Below, piece after piece: positions 23,039 to 31,693 of a stretch of DNA of 33,162 bases. Below the pieces are notes generated by a model that was not told where the DNA came from, searched no databases, and saw only the letters and a program-made list of their open reading frames with translations. The position numbers and the translations under genes were made by a program. This DNA comes from JBBTQS01 sp964627055. GTDB taxonomy: Bacteria > Patescibacteriota > Patescibacteriia > Magasanikbacterales > JBBTQS01. Every line of letters starts with the position of its first letter. Position 1 is the stretch's first letter. The DNA lies in assembly GCA_964627055.1 (NCBI GenBank), contig CAZVGV010000009.1, positions 1 through 33,162 on the forward strand, in the 5' to 3' direction.

Positions 23039-23941
23039 ATGCAGCCAATTACTCCGGCTATTCCTAGCACGGAAATTATTTGTACTACCCGGCATTCCTC
23101 ACCGAGCTATCCAGCACGCTTACGTGAACTCGCACACCCTCCGGAGCAACTTTTTGTTCGCGGCCTGCCGATACGAACAGACATTCCGCTTATCAGTGTC
23201 GTTGGCACGCGGCGCATCAGTGACTACGGTCGAAACGCACTCCAACACATTCTTCCGCCACTTGTACGTACTGGCGTTGGCATTGTCAGTGGCCTCGCCT
23301 TTGGTGTAGACACCGTTGCTCACACACTTGCGCTCGACCATCGAGGCTATACCATTGCAGTACTGCCCGGGGCAGCGGATGATGCGTCGATTTTTCCCAC
23401 GAGCAATCGCGCACTCGCACGTCGTATTTGTGCCCATGGCGGAACACTCGTAACAGAGAATGCGGTAGGAACGACCATACAATCATTTTCCTTCCCACTA
23501 CGTAATCGCATTATTGCAGGACTCACGCCGCTCACGATTGTGATCGAAGCACCGCAGAAATCTGGCGCACTTATCACTGCTAATCTCGCACTCGATGCAA
23601 ACCGAGATGTAGGCGCTGTGCCAGGACCCATTACCTCCAGAACCTCAGATGGGTGTAACGCACTACTTCGGCGTGGTGCTTACCCTATAACCTGCGCATC
23701 AGATGTGCTGGAGTTACTCAACCTCAAGGCACCAGATGCAGCGAAGAGTATATCAGTCACACTTCCTAGTGAATGTAATGCATTAGCTCCACATCTCACC
23801 GACGCAGCGATCACAGTCGACCAGCTCATCGAGCGAACCCAGTTGCCACCAGCGGAGGTGTTGCGTATGATCACCACAGCAGAGTTGCTCGGCTGTATCC
23901 GTGCAGTCTCCACCAATACGTTTGTCCGTGTATACCTATGA
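23039..23941 (+). CDS. dprA: DNA-processing protein DprA/Smf
   Basis: A 300-residue DprA, which loads RecA on incoming single-stranded DNA during transformation. The Rossmann-like core has VVGTRRISDYG, SGLAFGVDTVAH, PTSNRALARRI, FPLRNRIIAGL and KSGALITANLAL. A small C-terminal winged helix (about 235-300) follows. The N-terminal SAM-like domain of some homologues is missing. With the ComEC-type genes this supports natural DNA uptake. Its stop overlaps the folC start (ATGA). Confidence 0.94.
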   Translation: MQPITPAIPSTEIICTTRHSSPSYPARLRELAHPPEQLFVRGLPIRTDIPLISVVGTRRISDYGRNALQHILPPLVRTGVGIVSGLAFGVDTVAHTLALDHRGYTIAVLPGAADDASIFPTSNRALARRICAHGGTLVTENAVGTTIQSFSFPLRNRIIAGLTPLTIVIEAPQKSGALITANLALDANRDVGAVPGPITSRTSDGCNALLRRGAYPITCASDVLELLNLKAPDAAKSISVTLPSECNALAPHLTDAAITVDQLIERTQLPPAEVLRMITTAELLGCIRAVSTNTFVRVYL

Positions 23942-25314
23942 CATCACCAGCGCAACCTATAACGGTCTATCACGCGTGCCTCAGACAGCTCATCGAACGA
24001 ATCGAACGCGTGAGCAAAAAAGAATTCATGCAAGATCGTTCTGCATGCGCAATCTATCTCCAACGAACACAATGGGTACTCGACGCACTCGGTAACCCAG
24101 AACGACAAATCCCCCACTACATTCACGTAGGCGGCACAAGCGGCAAAGGATCGACGGTAGCCATGATGCACAACATCATTCAAGCTGCAGGACACCGAGT
24201 CGGCTCAACCTATTCGCCTCACCTCACCTCATTTACCGAGCGTTTTGTCGTTAATGATCAATGCATTAGCCCGACGAAGTTCAGTACAATTGCGTTTGAA
24301 CTCCTCCCTCTCCTTGATCGGTGCGAGAAGGAATCACCCTATGGAATGATCTCGTTCTTCGAGCTCATGTTCATCATGACACTCATGCACTTCGCACGTG
24401 AAAAAGTCGAATACGCCGTCATTGAGGTCGGCATGGGAGGACGATATGACGCCAGCAATCTCATCCCAACTCCAGACGTCACTATTATTACCAACATCGG
24501 CAGTGACCACTGGCAACTCATCGGCCCCACACGAGAAGATATCGCACAAGAAAAGGCTGGCATTATTAAGGAAGGTACTACCCTCATCCACGGAATCCAC
24601 GAACCCGAGCTCCAGGCAGTACTCTTGCGCCAATGCGAAGGAGAGAAACCTCGTGCAATCATCGAACCCCAAGAACCAACACAGGTTCAGGTCACTACCG
24701 CAGGCACATCCTTCACCTACGACGGACATCACTACGTTGTCCCAGCAATCGGAGCACACCAAGCAACCAATGCCGGATTTGCAATCGAAGCTGCACGCGC
24801 ACTCCATCTCCCCGACCACGCAATACAGCAAGGACTCGCAGCAACGGTGCGTCCAGGATGCATGGAGCGCGTAGCCACCGATCCAACAATCTATATTGAC
24901 GGTGCGCACAATCAGGAGAAGATGCGCTCCACCATCGCAGCAATCCAAGCGGTTGTTCCGCCCACTTCTCCGGTGCACATCGTTCTTGCGATCTCATCAG
25001 ACAAGGACGCACGTGCGCTTATCCAGGATCTTGCGCAGTGCGCAACAACAATCACAACCACGCAGTACCAACCCGCAGGAGGCAAGCAACCATTCGCCGC
25101 AACAGCACTTGCTGAAATCGCGAAGGAGTTTCTCCCCGCAGAGCGAGTACAAGCGATTGAAGATGCACAGGTAGCCTTCGCAGCTGTGTTGGCTCGAACC
25201 TCCAAAGATGCTACGCTGGTCGTTACAGGCTCGCTGTATCTGGCAGGCACGATCCGCAGCCGATACGTGAGCGAGGACGACATTCTCTTGCACGGCCATA
25301 CCCGGCTGCCTTGA
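23938..25314 (+). CDS. folC: folylpolyglutamate/dihydrofolate synthase
   Basis: A 458-residue Mur-ligase-fold enzyme that adds glutamate to folates. The P-loop is HVGGTSGKGST, followed by YSPHLTSFTERF (folate-binding SPHL), EVGMGGRYDASN, NIGSDHWQLIG and IDGAHNQEKM. SPHL and DGAHN favour FolC over MurC-F. No other folate gene is in the window, so it may act on salvaged folate (inference). The 4-base overlap with dprA implies coupled translation. Confidence 0.92.
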   Translation: MTSPAQPITVYHACLRQLIERIERVSKKEFMQDRSACAIYLQRTQWVLDALGNPERQIPHYIHVGGTSGKGSTVAMMHNIIQAAGHRVGSTYSPHLTSFTERFVVNDQCISPTKFSTIAFELLPLLDRCEKESPYGMISFFELMFIMTLMHFAREKVEYAVIEVGMGGRYDASNLIPTPDVTIITNIGSDHWQLIGPTREDIAQEKAGIIKEGTTLIHGIHEPELQAVLLRQCEGEKPRAIIEPQEPTQVQVTTAGTSFTYDGHHYVVPAIGAHQATNAGFAIEAARALHLPDHAIQQGLAATVRPGCMERVATDPTIYIDGAHNQEKMRSTIAAIQAVVPPTSPVHIVLAISSDKDARALIQDLAQCATTITTTQYQPAGGKQPFAATALAEIAKEFLPAERVQAIEDAQVAFAAVLARTSKDATLVVTGSLYLAGTIRSRYVSEDDILLHGHTRLP

Positions 25315-25339
25315 CAATTTCGGTTCCGAGCCGTACGCT
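25311..25339 (+). promoter_or_regulatory. topA promoter
   Basis: TTGACA (25311-25316), 17-base spacer, TACGCT (25334-25339), 12 bases before ATG 25352. The -35 contains the folC stop codon. Confidence 0.7.
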
Positions 25340-25351
25340 CACCTCCACCCT

Positions 25352-27592
25352 ATGTCATCCCTCGTCATTGTTGAGTCCCCCACAAAAGCGAAGACTATTG
25401 CCAAATTCCTCGGCCGTGGCTACCACGTTGTCTCGAGCTTTGGCCACATTCGCGATCTCCCAAAGTCCAAAATTGGCGTAGACGTGGAGCATGATTTCGC
25501 ACCTCAGTACCTTGTACCGCGCGACAAATCCAAGACGGTAAAGGAGCTCAAGGCAGCGGCAAAGAAATCCAAGACTATCTACTTTGCAACTGACGAAGAC
25601 CGCGAAGGTGAAGCTATCTCGTGGCATCTTGCACAGTTGCTTGATATTGACCCCAAGGAAGGCCAGCGCATCACCTTCCACGAAATTACCAAGCACGCGA
25701 TCGAGCAGGCACTCGAACACCCACGTGCCATCGACTTGCACCTTGTAGACGCACAGCAAGCACGTCGAGTTCTGGATCGCCTTGTGGGCTACAAGCTTTC
25801 GCCATTTTTGTGGCATAAGGTAGCACGTGGACTGTCTGCTGGTCGTGTGCAGTCTGTTGCCGTACGATTGGTCGCAGAACGCGAACGAGAAATTCTTGCA
25901 TTCGTTCCACAGGAATTCTGGTCTATTGATGCCTCCATGCAGGCAGGTCAGGGTGATGCATTCCCTGCGGCACTTGTTGCCATTGCAGGCAAGAAGCTCG
26001 ACAAGTTTGCAATCACCAAGGCTGAGGATGCACACAAGATCTCCACAGCACTTACAGGTGCAACATACACAGTCAGCTCTGTAGAGACCAAGGAAAAGAA
26101 ACGCTCACCACTTGCACCATATACCACTTCTACATTGCAGCAAGATGCGAACAACCGCATTGGCATGTCCGCAAAAGAAACCATGCGTGTTGCTCAGCAG
26201 CTCTACGAAGGTATTGAAACCAATGACGGACATGTAGGTTTGATCACCTACATGCGTACAGACTCTACCTCACTTTCCGAAAAATTCTTGGGCGAAGCAC
26301 ATGACTTCATTGCCTCTGCGTATGGCAAGGAGTATGGAGTGAAGGAGTCTCGCGTATTCAAGACCAAGTCCAAAGGTGCACAAGAAGCTCACGAAGCTAT
26401 CCGACCAACCGACGTACGCCGCACACCGGAATCCATGAAGTCTCAGTTGCAGCCTCGTGCATTCAAGCTCTACCAGTTAATCTGGCAGCGCGCAGTGGCG
26501 ACGCAGATGGCAGACGCAACAGTTGCAGGTACAACCATCGACATTACCACTACCACCGATACGGAGTACACGTTCCGCTCCACAGGATCTCGTGTAGTCT
26601 TCGATGGCTATTTGCGCGTATATAGCACCGCATCCAAAGACGTAATTCTCCCGAAGGTTGTTGAAGGTGAGCCTGTACGCTGTCTCTCTATCACCCCTGC
26701 GCAACACTTCACCGAACCACCTGCGCGGTATTCTGACGCAACATTAGTAAAAGCAATGGAAGAGCGTGGTATTGGACGTCCTTCAACCTACGCACCGACG
26801 ATCGCTACCATCGAAGCCCGTCAGTACGTGACACGCGACGAACACAAGCGTTTGCAGCCTTCTGACATCGGCCTTCTTGTGAATGACCTGCTGGTCGAGC
26901 ACTTCCCAACCATTGTCGATTTCGACTTTACTGCAGCAATGGAAACCAAGCTCGACGATATCGCAGAAGGCACCAAGGAATACGCGCCAGTGTTGCGCGA
27001 GTTCTACGAACCTTTTGCAGCGCTTCTCAAGGAGAAGGAAGCGGTACTCACGAAGAAAGAAGTTACTGAAGAAAAGATCGATCGACAGTGCCCAAAGTGC
27101 AGCAAGGACTTAGTGATCAAGACAGGACGATTTGGTCGGTTCATCGCATGTACCGGCTATCCTGAATGTTCGTTCACCGAACCCATGAACAAGGAGGAGA
27201 AAGAAGCGCAGGCACAAGTGACTGGAGAAGTATGCGAACTTTGTGGCAAGCCCATGGTGCTCAAGCGTGGACGATTTGGCTCATTCCTCGGCTGTTCCGG
27301 ATACCCTGAATGTAAGGGCATCAAGAAAATTGAAAAGAAGACGGGCGTCACCTGTCCGAAATGCACGACAGGCGAAATCGTAGAGAAGAAAAGCAAGCGC
27401 GGCAAAAACTTCTTCGCCTGCAACCGCTACCCAGATTGCGACTTCGCTCTCTGGAGCAAGCCAACCGGCGAAAAATGCCCGACGTGTAATTCTCTACTCG
27501 TCCTTGGTCCCAAGGGAACGATCAAGTGCAGCGGAGAAAAGTGCAGCTTCACCAAGGAAGCACCTGACACACACTCGAACACGGAATCGTAA
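25352..27592 (+). CDS. topA: DNA topoisomerase I
   Basis: A 746-residue type IA topoisomerase that relaxes negative supercoils. Toprim domain with Glu 9 (VESPTKAKTI) and the acidic D81-x-D83-x-E85 cluster (ATDEDREGEA). Catalytic Tyr 300 in GLITYMRTDSTSLS. The C terminus holds four C4 zinc ribbons: CPKC...CTGYPEC, CELC...CSGYPEC, CPKC...CNRYPDC, and CPTC...CSGEKC, which lacks the Tyr-Pro. It has its own promoter and terminator. Confidence 0.98.
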   Translation: MSSLVIVESPTKAKTIAKFLGRGYHVVSSFGHIRDLPKSKIGVDVEHDFAPQYLVPRDKSKTVKELKAAAKKSKTIYFATDEDREGEAISWHLAQLLDIDPKEGQRITFHEITKHAIEQALEHPRAIDLHLVDAQQARRVLDRLVGYKLSPFLWHKVARGLSAGRVQSVAVRLVAEREREILAFVPQEFWSIDASMQAGQGDAFPAALVAIAGKKLDKFAITKAEDAHKISTALTGATYTVSSVETKEKKRSPLAPYTTSTLQQDANNRIGMSAKETMRVAQQLYEGIETNDGHVGLITYMRTDSTSLSEKFLGEAHDFIASAYGKEYGVKESRVFKTKSKGAQEAHEAIRPTDVRRTPESMKSQLQPRAFKLYQLIWQRAVATQMADATVAGTTIDITTTTDTEYTFRSTGSRVVFDGYLRVYSTASKDVILPKVVEGEPVRCLSITPAQHFTEPPARYSDATLVKAMEERGIGRPSTYAPTIATIEARQYVTRDEHKRLQPSDIGLLVNDLLVEHFPTIVDFDFTAAMETKLDDIAEGTKEYAPVLREFYEPFAALLKEKEAVLTKKEVTEEKIDRQCPKCSKDLVIKTGRFGRFIACTGYPECSFTEPMNKEEKEAQAQVTGEVCELCGKPMVLKRGRFGSFLGCSGYPECKGIKKIEKKTGVTCPKCTTGEIVEKKSKRGKNFFACNRYPDCDFALWSKPTGEKCPTCNSLLVLGPKGTIKCSGEKCSFTKEAPDTHSNTES

Positions 27593-27603
27593 GACGAAAC
27601 AAT

Positions 27604-27642
27604 ACCACCAAGTAGCACGTAGCTGCTTGGTGGTTTGTTTTT
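27604..27642 (+). terminator. topA terminator
   Basis: Stem ACCACCAAG/CTTGGTGGT with a 13-base loop, followed by TTGTTTTTG. Confidence 0.88.
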
Positions 27643-27661
27643 GATCAAACAACACCGTCGA

Positions 27662-27691
27662 TTGTCAATCATTCCTGGCCCATGGTACGCT
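27662..27691 (+). promoter_or_regulatory. relA/spoT promoter with short leader
   Basis: TTGTCA (27662-27667), 18-base spacer, TACGCT (27686-27691, the same -10 as topA), 11 bases before ATG 27703. Confidence 0.55.
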
Positions 27692-27702
27692 ACTTTTACA
27701 CT

Positions 27703-29211
27703 ATGGAAGATCCATTTGTCGAAGAAATAACCAAGGAATCACTCACGATTGATCATCTGCTCACGATCATTTCGGAGACCAACCCCAAGGCGGACTTGGA
27801 GTTTATTCGGCTTGCGTACGAATTCGCAGAGCATGCGCACGATGGTCAGAAGCGCAAAACAGGTGAACCCTACATCATTCACCCGCTCGCAGCAGCGATC
27901 ATACTTGCACACATGCAGATGGATCAATCCATCATTATTACCGCCCTCCTACACGACGTACCTGAAGACACGAGCATTACTATTGAGGACATCGAAAAGA
28001 ACTTCGGGTCTGACATTGCGGAAGTCGTAGGTGGTATTACCAAACTCGGTAAGCTCAAATACCGCGGTGTTGAGCGCTACATTGAGAACCTCCGCAAAAT
28101 GTTTGTGGCAGTTGCCAACGACGTTCGCGTGATGATCGTCAAGTTCGCTGACCGTCTCCACAACCTCACCACACTCGAAGCACTCCCACCGAAGAAGCAA
28201 TACCGTATCGCGCTCGAGAGTCTTGAGATCTATGCACCGATTGCGAACCGTCTCGGAATGGGTGACATGAAAGGACGCCTAGAAGACGCGGCCTTCCGCT
28301 ACGTTTACCCAAAGGAGTACCGATGGGTCGTTAGCCTCGTGAAGGAACGCTACGCAGCGTACGAGGAGTACCTCGGTATTGCAAAGGAAACTGTTGAAAA
28401 GGAACTTCGCAGCGTCAACATTCCCTTCATCGAAATCCAGTCTCGAATGAAGCGGCTCTACAGCGTGTACCAGAAGCTTCTCAAACACGAACGTGATATT
28501 GATAAGATTCACGATCTGATTGCGTTGCGCATTATTGTTCCGACGGTCGCAGATTGCTACGCAACACTCGGCACAATCCACAAGCTCTGGCGCCCGCTCA
28601 AGGGTCGCATCAAGGATTACATCGCCCAGCCCAAGCCCAACGGCTACCAGTCCCTGCACACCACAGTCTTCGGCGAAGACGGTCGTATCATGGAGTTCCA
28701 GATTCGTACGCAGCAAATGCACGAAGAGGCTGAATACGGTATTGCTGCACACTGGCACTATGACGAGCGCGGCTCTGCAATTCCAACGAAGCGACTCGCA
28801 TGGATCCAGGAATTAGCAGAACTCCAAAAGAACTTGATCCACAAAATCAAGGATCTCGATGCACTGAAGATCGACGTCTTCCAGAATCGCATCTTTGTGT
28901 TCACTCCTAAGGGCGATGTCATTGACCTGCCAGAAGCAGCAACGCCGGTCGACTTCGCATACGCCATTCATTCTGACATCGGCAACACCGCAACGGGAGC
29001 ACGGGTGAACGAACAAGTTACACCACTTTCTCACGAACTCAAGAGTGGTGATGTTATTGAAATTCTCGTTGACAAACGCCGCAAAGGCCCGTCCGCAGAC
29101 TGGCTCAAATTCGTGAAGACGCACCACGCAAAAGAATGCATCCGTCAGTATGCAAAGAAAGGTATCGCGTCCTGGATTATGGAGCGATTTCGTTCAACAG
29201 ATGTCGGATGA
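27703..29211 (+). CDS. bifunctional (p)ppGpp synthetase/hydrolase, short form
   Basis: A 502-residue RSH protein. The N-terminal HD hydrolase domain has LLHDVPEDT (H84-D85, E88-D89) and KFADRLHNL, so it should degrade (p)ppGpp. The synthetase domain has SRMKRLYSVYQKL, IHDLIALRII, RIKDYIAQPKPNGYQSLHT (to about 320) and EFQIRTQQMH. A TGS domain (about 392-455) follows. The C-terminal ribosome-interaction and ACT domains of long RelA/SpoT are absent. ATG 27703 is preferred over 27682, whose codon sits at the -10 box. The 3' end overlaps convergent parB by 35 bases. Confidence 0.94.
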   Translation: MEDPFVEEITKESLTIDHLLTIISETNPKADLEFIRLAYEFAEHAHDGQKRKTGEPYIIHPLAAAIILAHMQMDQSIIITALLHDVPEDTSITIEDIEKNFGSDIAEVVGGITKLGKLKYRGVERYIENLRKMFVAVANDVRVMIVKFADRLHNLTTLEALPPKKQYRIALESLEIYAPIANRLGMGDMKGRLEDAAFRYVYPKEYRWVVSLVKERYAAYEEYLGIAKETVEKELRSVNIPFIEIQSRMKRLYSVYQKLLKHERDIDKIHDLIALRIIVPTVADCYATLGTIHKLWRPLKGRIKDYIAQPKPNGYQSLHTTVFGEDGRIMEFQIRTQQMHEEAEYGIAAHWHYDERGSAIPTKRLAWIQELAELQKNLIHKIKDLDALKIDVFQNRIFVFTPKGDVIDLPEAATPVDFAYAIHSDIGNTATGARVNEQVTPLSHELKSGDVIEILVDKRRKGPSADWLKFVKTHHAKECIRQYAKKGIASWIMERFRSTDVG

Positions 29212-30097
29212 TCTCGCGGTACTCTTCCTCTGAGTAGAAATCAATTTCAATCTTGCCTCGATCACCACGCTTGGTGATACGTACTTTGGTGCCGAGTGTT
29301 TTGCGGATTGCGTCTTCTTGATCGAGAACATTGGGATCACGGCGGGTGAGACCCTTACCTCCATGCACTTGCTTCTTCGCAACAGCAGACTCAACGTCTC
29401 GCACTGTCATATGCTCCCCCATCATGTCGCCAAACATCCGCACCTGCTGCTCGCGATCCTCAATGGATAAGAGCGCACGCGCCTTACCCATGCTAATCTT
29501 GCCATCAATAAGTGCCTTCTGAATCAGCTCTGGCAATTGCAAAAGACGGATGGTATTGGTTACAGCACTTCGACTCTTCCCCACCCGCTGACCTACCTGC
29601 TCATGGCTCAACCCATATTCATTAGCCAGTCGCTCATAGGCACTTGCTTCTTCGATTGCATTGAGGTCCGAGCGCTGGATGTTCTCAATCAATGCGAGTT
29701 CTAGCTTCTCCTTGTCTCCCACAACATCACGAACAACCACAGGTACTGTTGGCAACTCAAGCATCTGTGCACTGCGGAATCGTCGTTCTCCGGCGATAAG
29801 TTCGTAGGTGCCGTCTGCACGCGCTGAGACGACGAGTGGCTGCAAAATTCCGTGCTCACGAATCGAGTTGATGAGCTCCTCAAGCGCCTCATGGGTGAAT
29901 ACCTTACGAGGCTGTTCAGGGTTCGGTGTAATCAAGCCAACAGGAACATGCAATGGCTTACCAGAAGGAGCTGGTTCAGCTTCCTTCTTCGACACGCCGT
30001 CAGCAATATCTGGCAACCGACGTGCTGCAGCTTCTGCGGTAGCGCTCGTGGGGCGCTGTTGTGGAATGAGCGAATTGAGACCTCGTCCAAGGGCCAT
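29177..30097 (-). CDS. parB: chromosome partitioning protein ParB
   Basis: A 306-residue ParB that spreads from parS and stimulates ParA. The N terminus MALGRGLNSLIPQ is typical. The nuclease-like domain has PNPEQPRKVF and IAGERRFRSAQML, now known in the family to bind CTP. A helix-turn-helix region (GLSHEQVGQRVGKSRSAV) and a C-terminal dimerisation segment with EEEYREIIRHLL follow. I saw no consensus parS in the window. It lies 20 bases after parA; no SD. Confidence 0.96.
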   Translation of the reverse strand: MALGRGLNSLIPQQRPTSATAEAAARRLPDIADGVSKKEAEPAPSGKPLHVPVGLITPNPEQPRKVFTHEALEELINSIREHGILQPLVVSARADGTYELIAGERRFRSAQMLELPTVPVVVRDVVGDKEKLELALIENIQRSDLNAIEEASAYERLANEYGLSHEQVGQRVGKSRSAVTNTIRLLQLPELIQKALIDGKISMGKARALLSIEDREQQVRMFGDMMGEHMTVRDVESAVAKKQVHGGKGLTRRDPNVLDQEDAIRKTLGTKVRITKRGDRGKIEIDFYSEEEYREIIRHLLNEIAP

Positions 30098-30117
30098 ACG
30101 GTGGTATAAAAACCTCT

Positions 30118-30942
30118 CTAAAAGGTAGTGGTGTTGGAAATCACTGGTTCCTCCGCAACAACTGGAGCAGGTGGCGGTGGGTACAATGTATCATGCACTT
30201 CTTGCGCAAGACGCTCGTAAGCAGATGCACCTCGTCCACCTGGATCATACTGGAAGATCGTTTTGCCGAAGCTTGGTGCTTCAGCAAGTCGAACCGTACG
30301 AGGAATCACGCTCTTGAAAATCATGTTCGGGAAGTACTTATACAACTCATCCAGTACGTCCTGAGACAATCGATTACGCGCATCGAACATCGTGAGCACT
30401 GCACCAAGTACATTGAGTTGTGGCTTGAGATTTTCCTTCACGAGATTCACGGTCTGCAACAATTGACCAAGCCCTTCAAGAGCAAAATATTCCGCTTGCA
30501 CTGGAATCAGTACATGATCAGCAGCAACAAGTCCGTTAATCGTCAGCAATCCAAGCGACGGAGGACAATCAATGAAAATATAATCATAGCCACTGCGTGC
30601 CTCCATGAGCAACTTGTACAACTGGAACTCACGATCCGCAATACTCACCAATTCAATATTTGCTCCAGAGAGATCTGCGGTTGCTGGCGCAATACGCAAA
30701 TTCTCAACCGGCGTATCTACAACAATGTGATGGAGTGGCTTCTCACCCACGATCGCTTGATAGAGCCCGTGCGGGAGTTCACGATGGTTGATACCTACAC
30801 CGCTTGTGGCATTTGCCTGTGGGTCCAAATCTACCACCAATACTCGTTTCCCGAGCGCTGCAAGAGCTGCCGCTACGTTCACCGTAGTTGTGGTCTTCCC
30901 TACTCCTCCTTTTTGATTGACAACAGCAATAATCTGTGACAT
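30118..30942 (-). CDS. parA: chromosome partitioning ATPase ParA
   Basis: A 274-residue Walker-type ATPase. The deviant Walker A is KGGVGKTTT at residues 11-19, followed by VLVVDLDPQANAT, FIDCPPSLGLLTING and VIPRTVRLAEAPSFGKTI, typical of Soj/ParA. It positions origins with ParB. The C-terminal ~20 residues are Pro-rich and extra. The start at 30942 (MSQIIAVVNQ) is the family start; longer readings run through the tRNA gene. The leader is about 13 nt, with no SD. Confidence 0.96.
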   Translation of the reverse strand: MSQIIAVVNQKGGVGKTTTTVNVAAALAALGKRVLVVDLDPQANATSGVGINHRELPHGLYQAIVGEKPLHHIVVDTPVENLRIAPATADLSGANIELVSIADREFQLYKLLMEARSGYDYIFIDCPPSLGLLTINGLVAADHVLIPVQAEYFALEGLGQLLQTVNLVKENLKPQLNVLGAVLTMFDARNRLSQDVLDELYKYFPNMIFKSVIPRTVRLAEAPSFGKTIFQYDPGGRGASAYERLAQEVHDTLYPPPPAPVVAEEPVISNTTTF

Positions 30943-30961
30943 AGTCGTCTGTGCTTGCACC

Positions 30962-30969
30962 AGTATACC
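30962..30969 (-). promoter_or_regulatory. parA promoter, extended -10
   Basis: TGGTATACT on the minus strand (hexamer 30967-30962), no good -35. It overlaps the tRNA promoter on the other strand. Confidence 0.5.
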
Positions 30970-31013
30970 AGAATCGAGTAGACTCTGGATAGCCCCAAAA
31001 GGGCGAACAAATT

Positions 31014-31094
31014 GCCGCGATGGCGGAATTGGTAGACGCGCACGACTCAAAATCGTGTACCTCCGGTGTGTGGGTTCGATTCCCACTCGCGGCA
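31014..31094 (+). tRNA. tRNA-Leu, anticodon CAA
   Basis: Acceptor stem GCCGCGA/TCGCGGC. D-loop AATTGGTAGAC. Anticodon stem CACGA/TCGTG with loop CTCAAAA, giving anticodon CAA (reads UUG). A long class II variable arm (TACCTCCGGTGT) and the T-arm GTGGGTTCGATTCCCAC follow. The discriminator is A; the 3' CCA is not encoded (CCG follows). Confidence 0.97.
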
Positions 31095-31120
31095 CCGCCC
31101 ATGCTCTTCAAGAGCACAAC

Positions 31121-31157
31121 GCCCTCAGACTTCCCGGTCTGAGGTGCTTTGTTTTTT
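31121..31157 (+). terminator. tRNA-Leu terminator
   Basis: Stem CCTCAGAC/GTCTGAGG with a 6-base loop, then TGCTTTGTTTTTTG. Confidence 0.88.
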
Positions 31158-31166
31158 GATTTAGTA

Positions 31167-31195
31167 TTGACATTTTTCGTTGAATGCGCTATAGT
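31167..31195 (+). promoter_or_regulatory. promoter of the orphan gene at 31238
   Basis: TTGACA (31167-31172), 17-base spacer, TATAGT (31190-31195), identical in hexamers and spacing to the J-domain gene promoter. Confidence 0.85.
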
Positions 31196-31237
31196 GCGCA
31201 GTCCTGCAAACCACACCCAGGACCACAGGAGCACATC

Positions 31238-31591
31238 ATGTCCGCTGAGTTCGGTGACCGTGTCTTCTTGACCCCCGAGAACGCAGAAACGATCGCAGCC
31301 CGTCTTCGTGAGTTCTTCGCGCCCAGCGACAACATCGCCAGCGTAGAGCTACATGAACGAATGCTGCACGACCCGGTTCTCAACAAGAATATGCGGGTTG
31401 TTTCACCAGGGATCGTCGTCCATCGACATAGCGATACACACTATCAGATCCTACTGAATTTCAATCGAGTGGCGTACGATCTGGATACGCTCACCCAGAC
31501 GCTCCTTGAGTTCCACCACAAGATGCTCATCATCCATCACGCCACCCAGAGCGGCGACCGTCTCACCTGGATCTTCACGTCCCCAGGGTGA
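31238..31591 (+). CDS. orphan soluble protein
   Basis: A 117-residue protein (MSAEFGDRVFLTPENAETIA start) with no recognised family. It is acidic/neutral, has an N-terminal helix (NAETIAARLREFF), a His-rich middle (VVHRHSDTHYQILL) and a C-terminal HHKMLIIHHATQSGDRLTWI segment. The spaced histidines could bind a metal (inference). There is no signal peptide. SD (CAGGAG) lies 6 bases before ATG 31238. It stands alone with a consensus promoter and a perfect 14-bp terminator. The frame extends upstream to 31184, but that part covers the promoter. Confidence 0.8.
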   Translation: MSAEFGDRVFLTPENAETIAARLREFFAPSDNIASVELHERMLHDPVLNKNMRVVSPGIVVHRHSDTHYQILLNFNRVAYDLDTLTQTLLEFHHKMLIIHHATQSGDRLTWIFTSPG

Positions 31592-31599
31592 CCAACTAC

Positions 31600-31640
31600 C
31601 CCACCTGCCATCGCGTCACGATGGCAGGTGGGCGTTTTTT
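31600..31640 (+). terminator. terminator of the orphan gene at 31238
   Basis: Perfect stem of about 14 bp (CCCACCTGCCATCG and complement), 5-base loop, then CGTTTTTTG. Confidence 0.92.
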
Positions 31641-31693
31641 GATCTAGAAATTTCCGCGCTCCGATGGTATAACAACACTATTCAACGAACCCT

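Noticed and set aside
29100..31100. A parS site or replication origin near parAB
   Set aside because: No sequence close to the TGTTTCACGTGAAACA consensus and no DnaA box cluster was seen.
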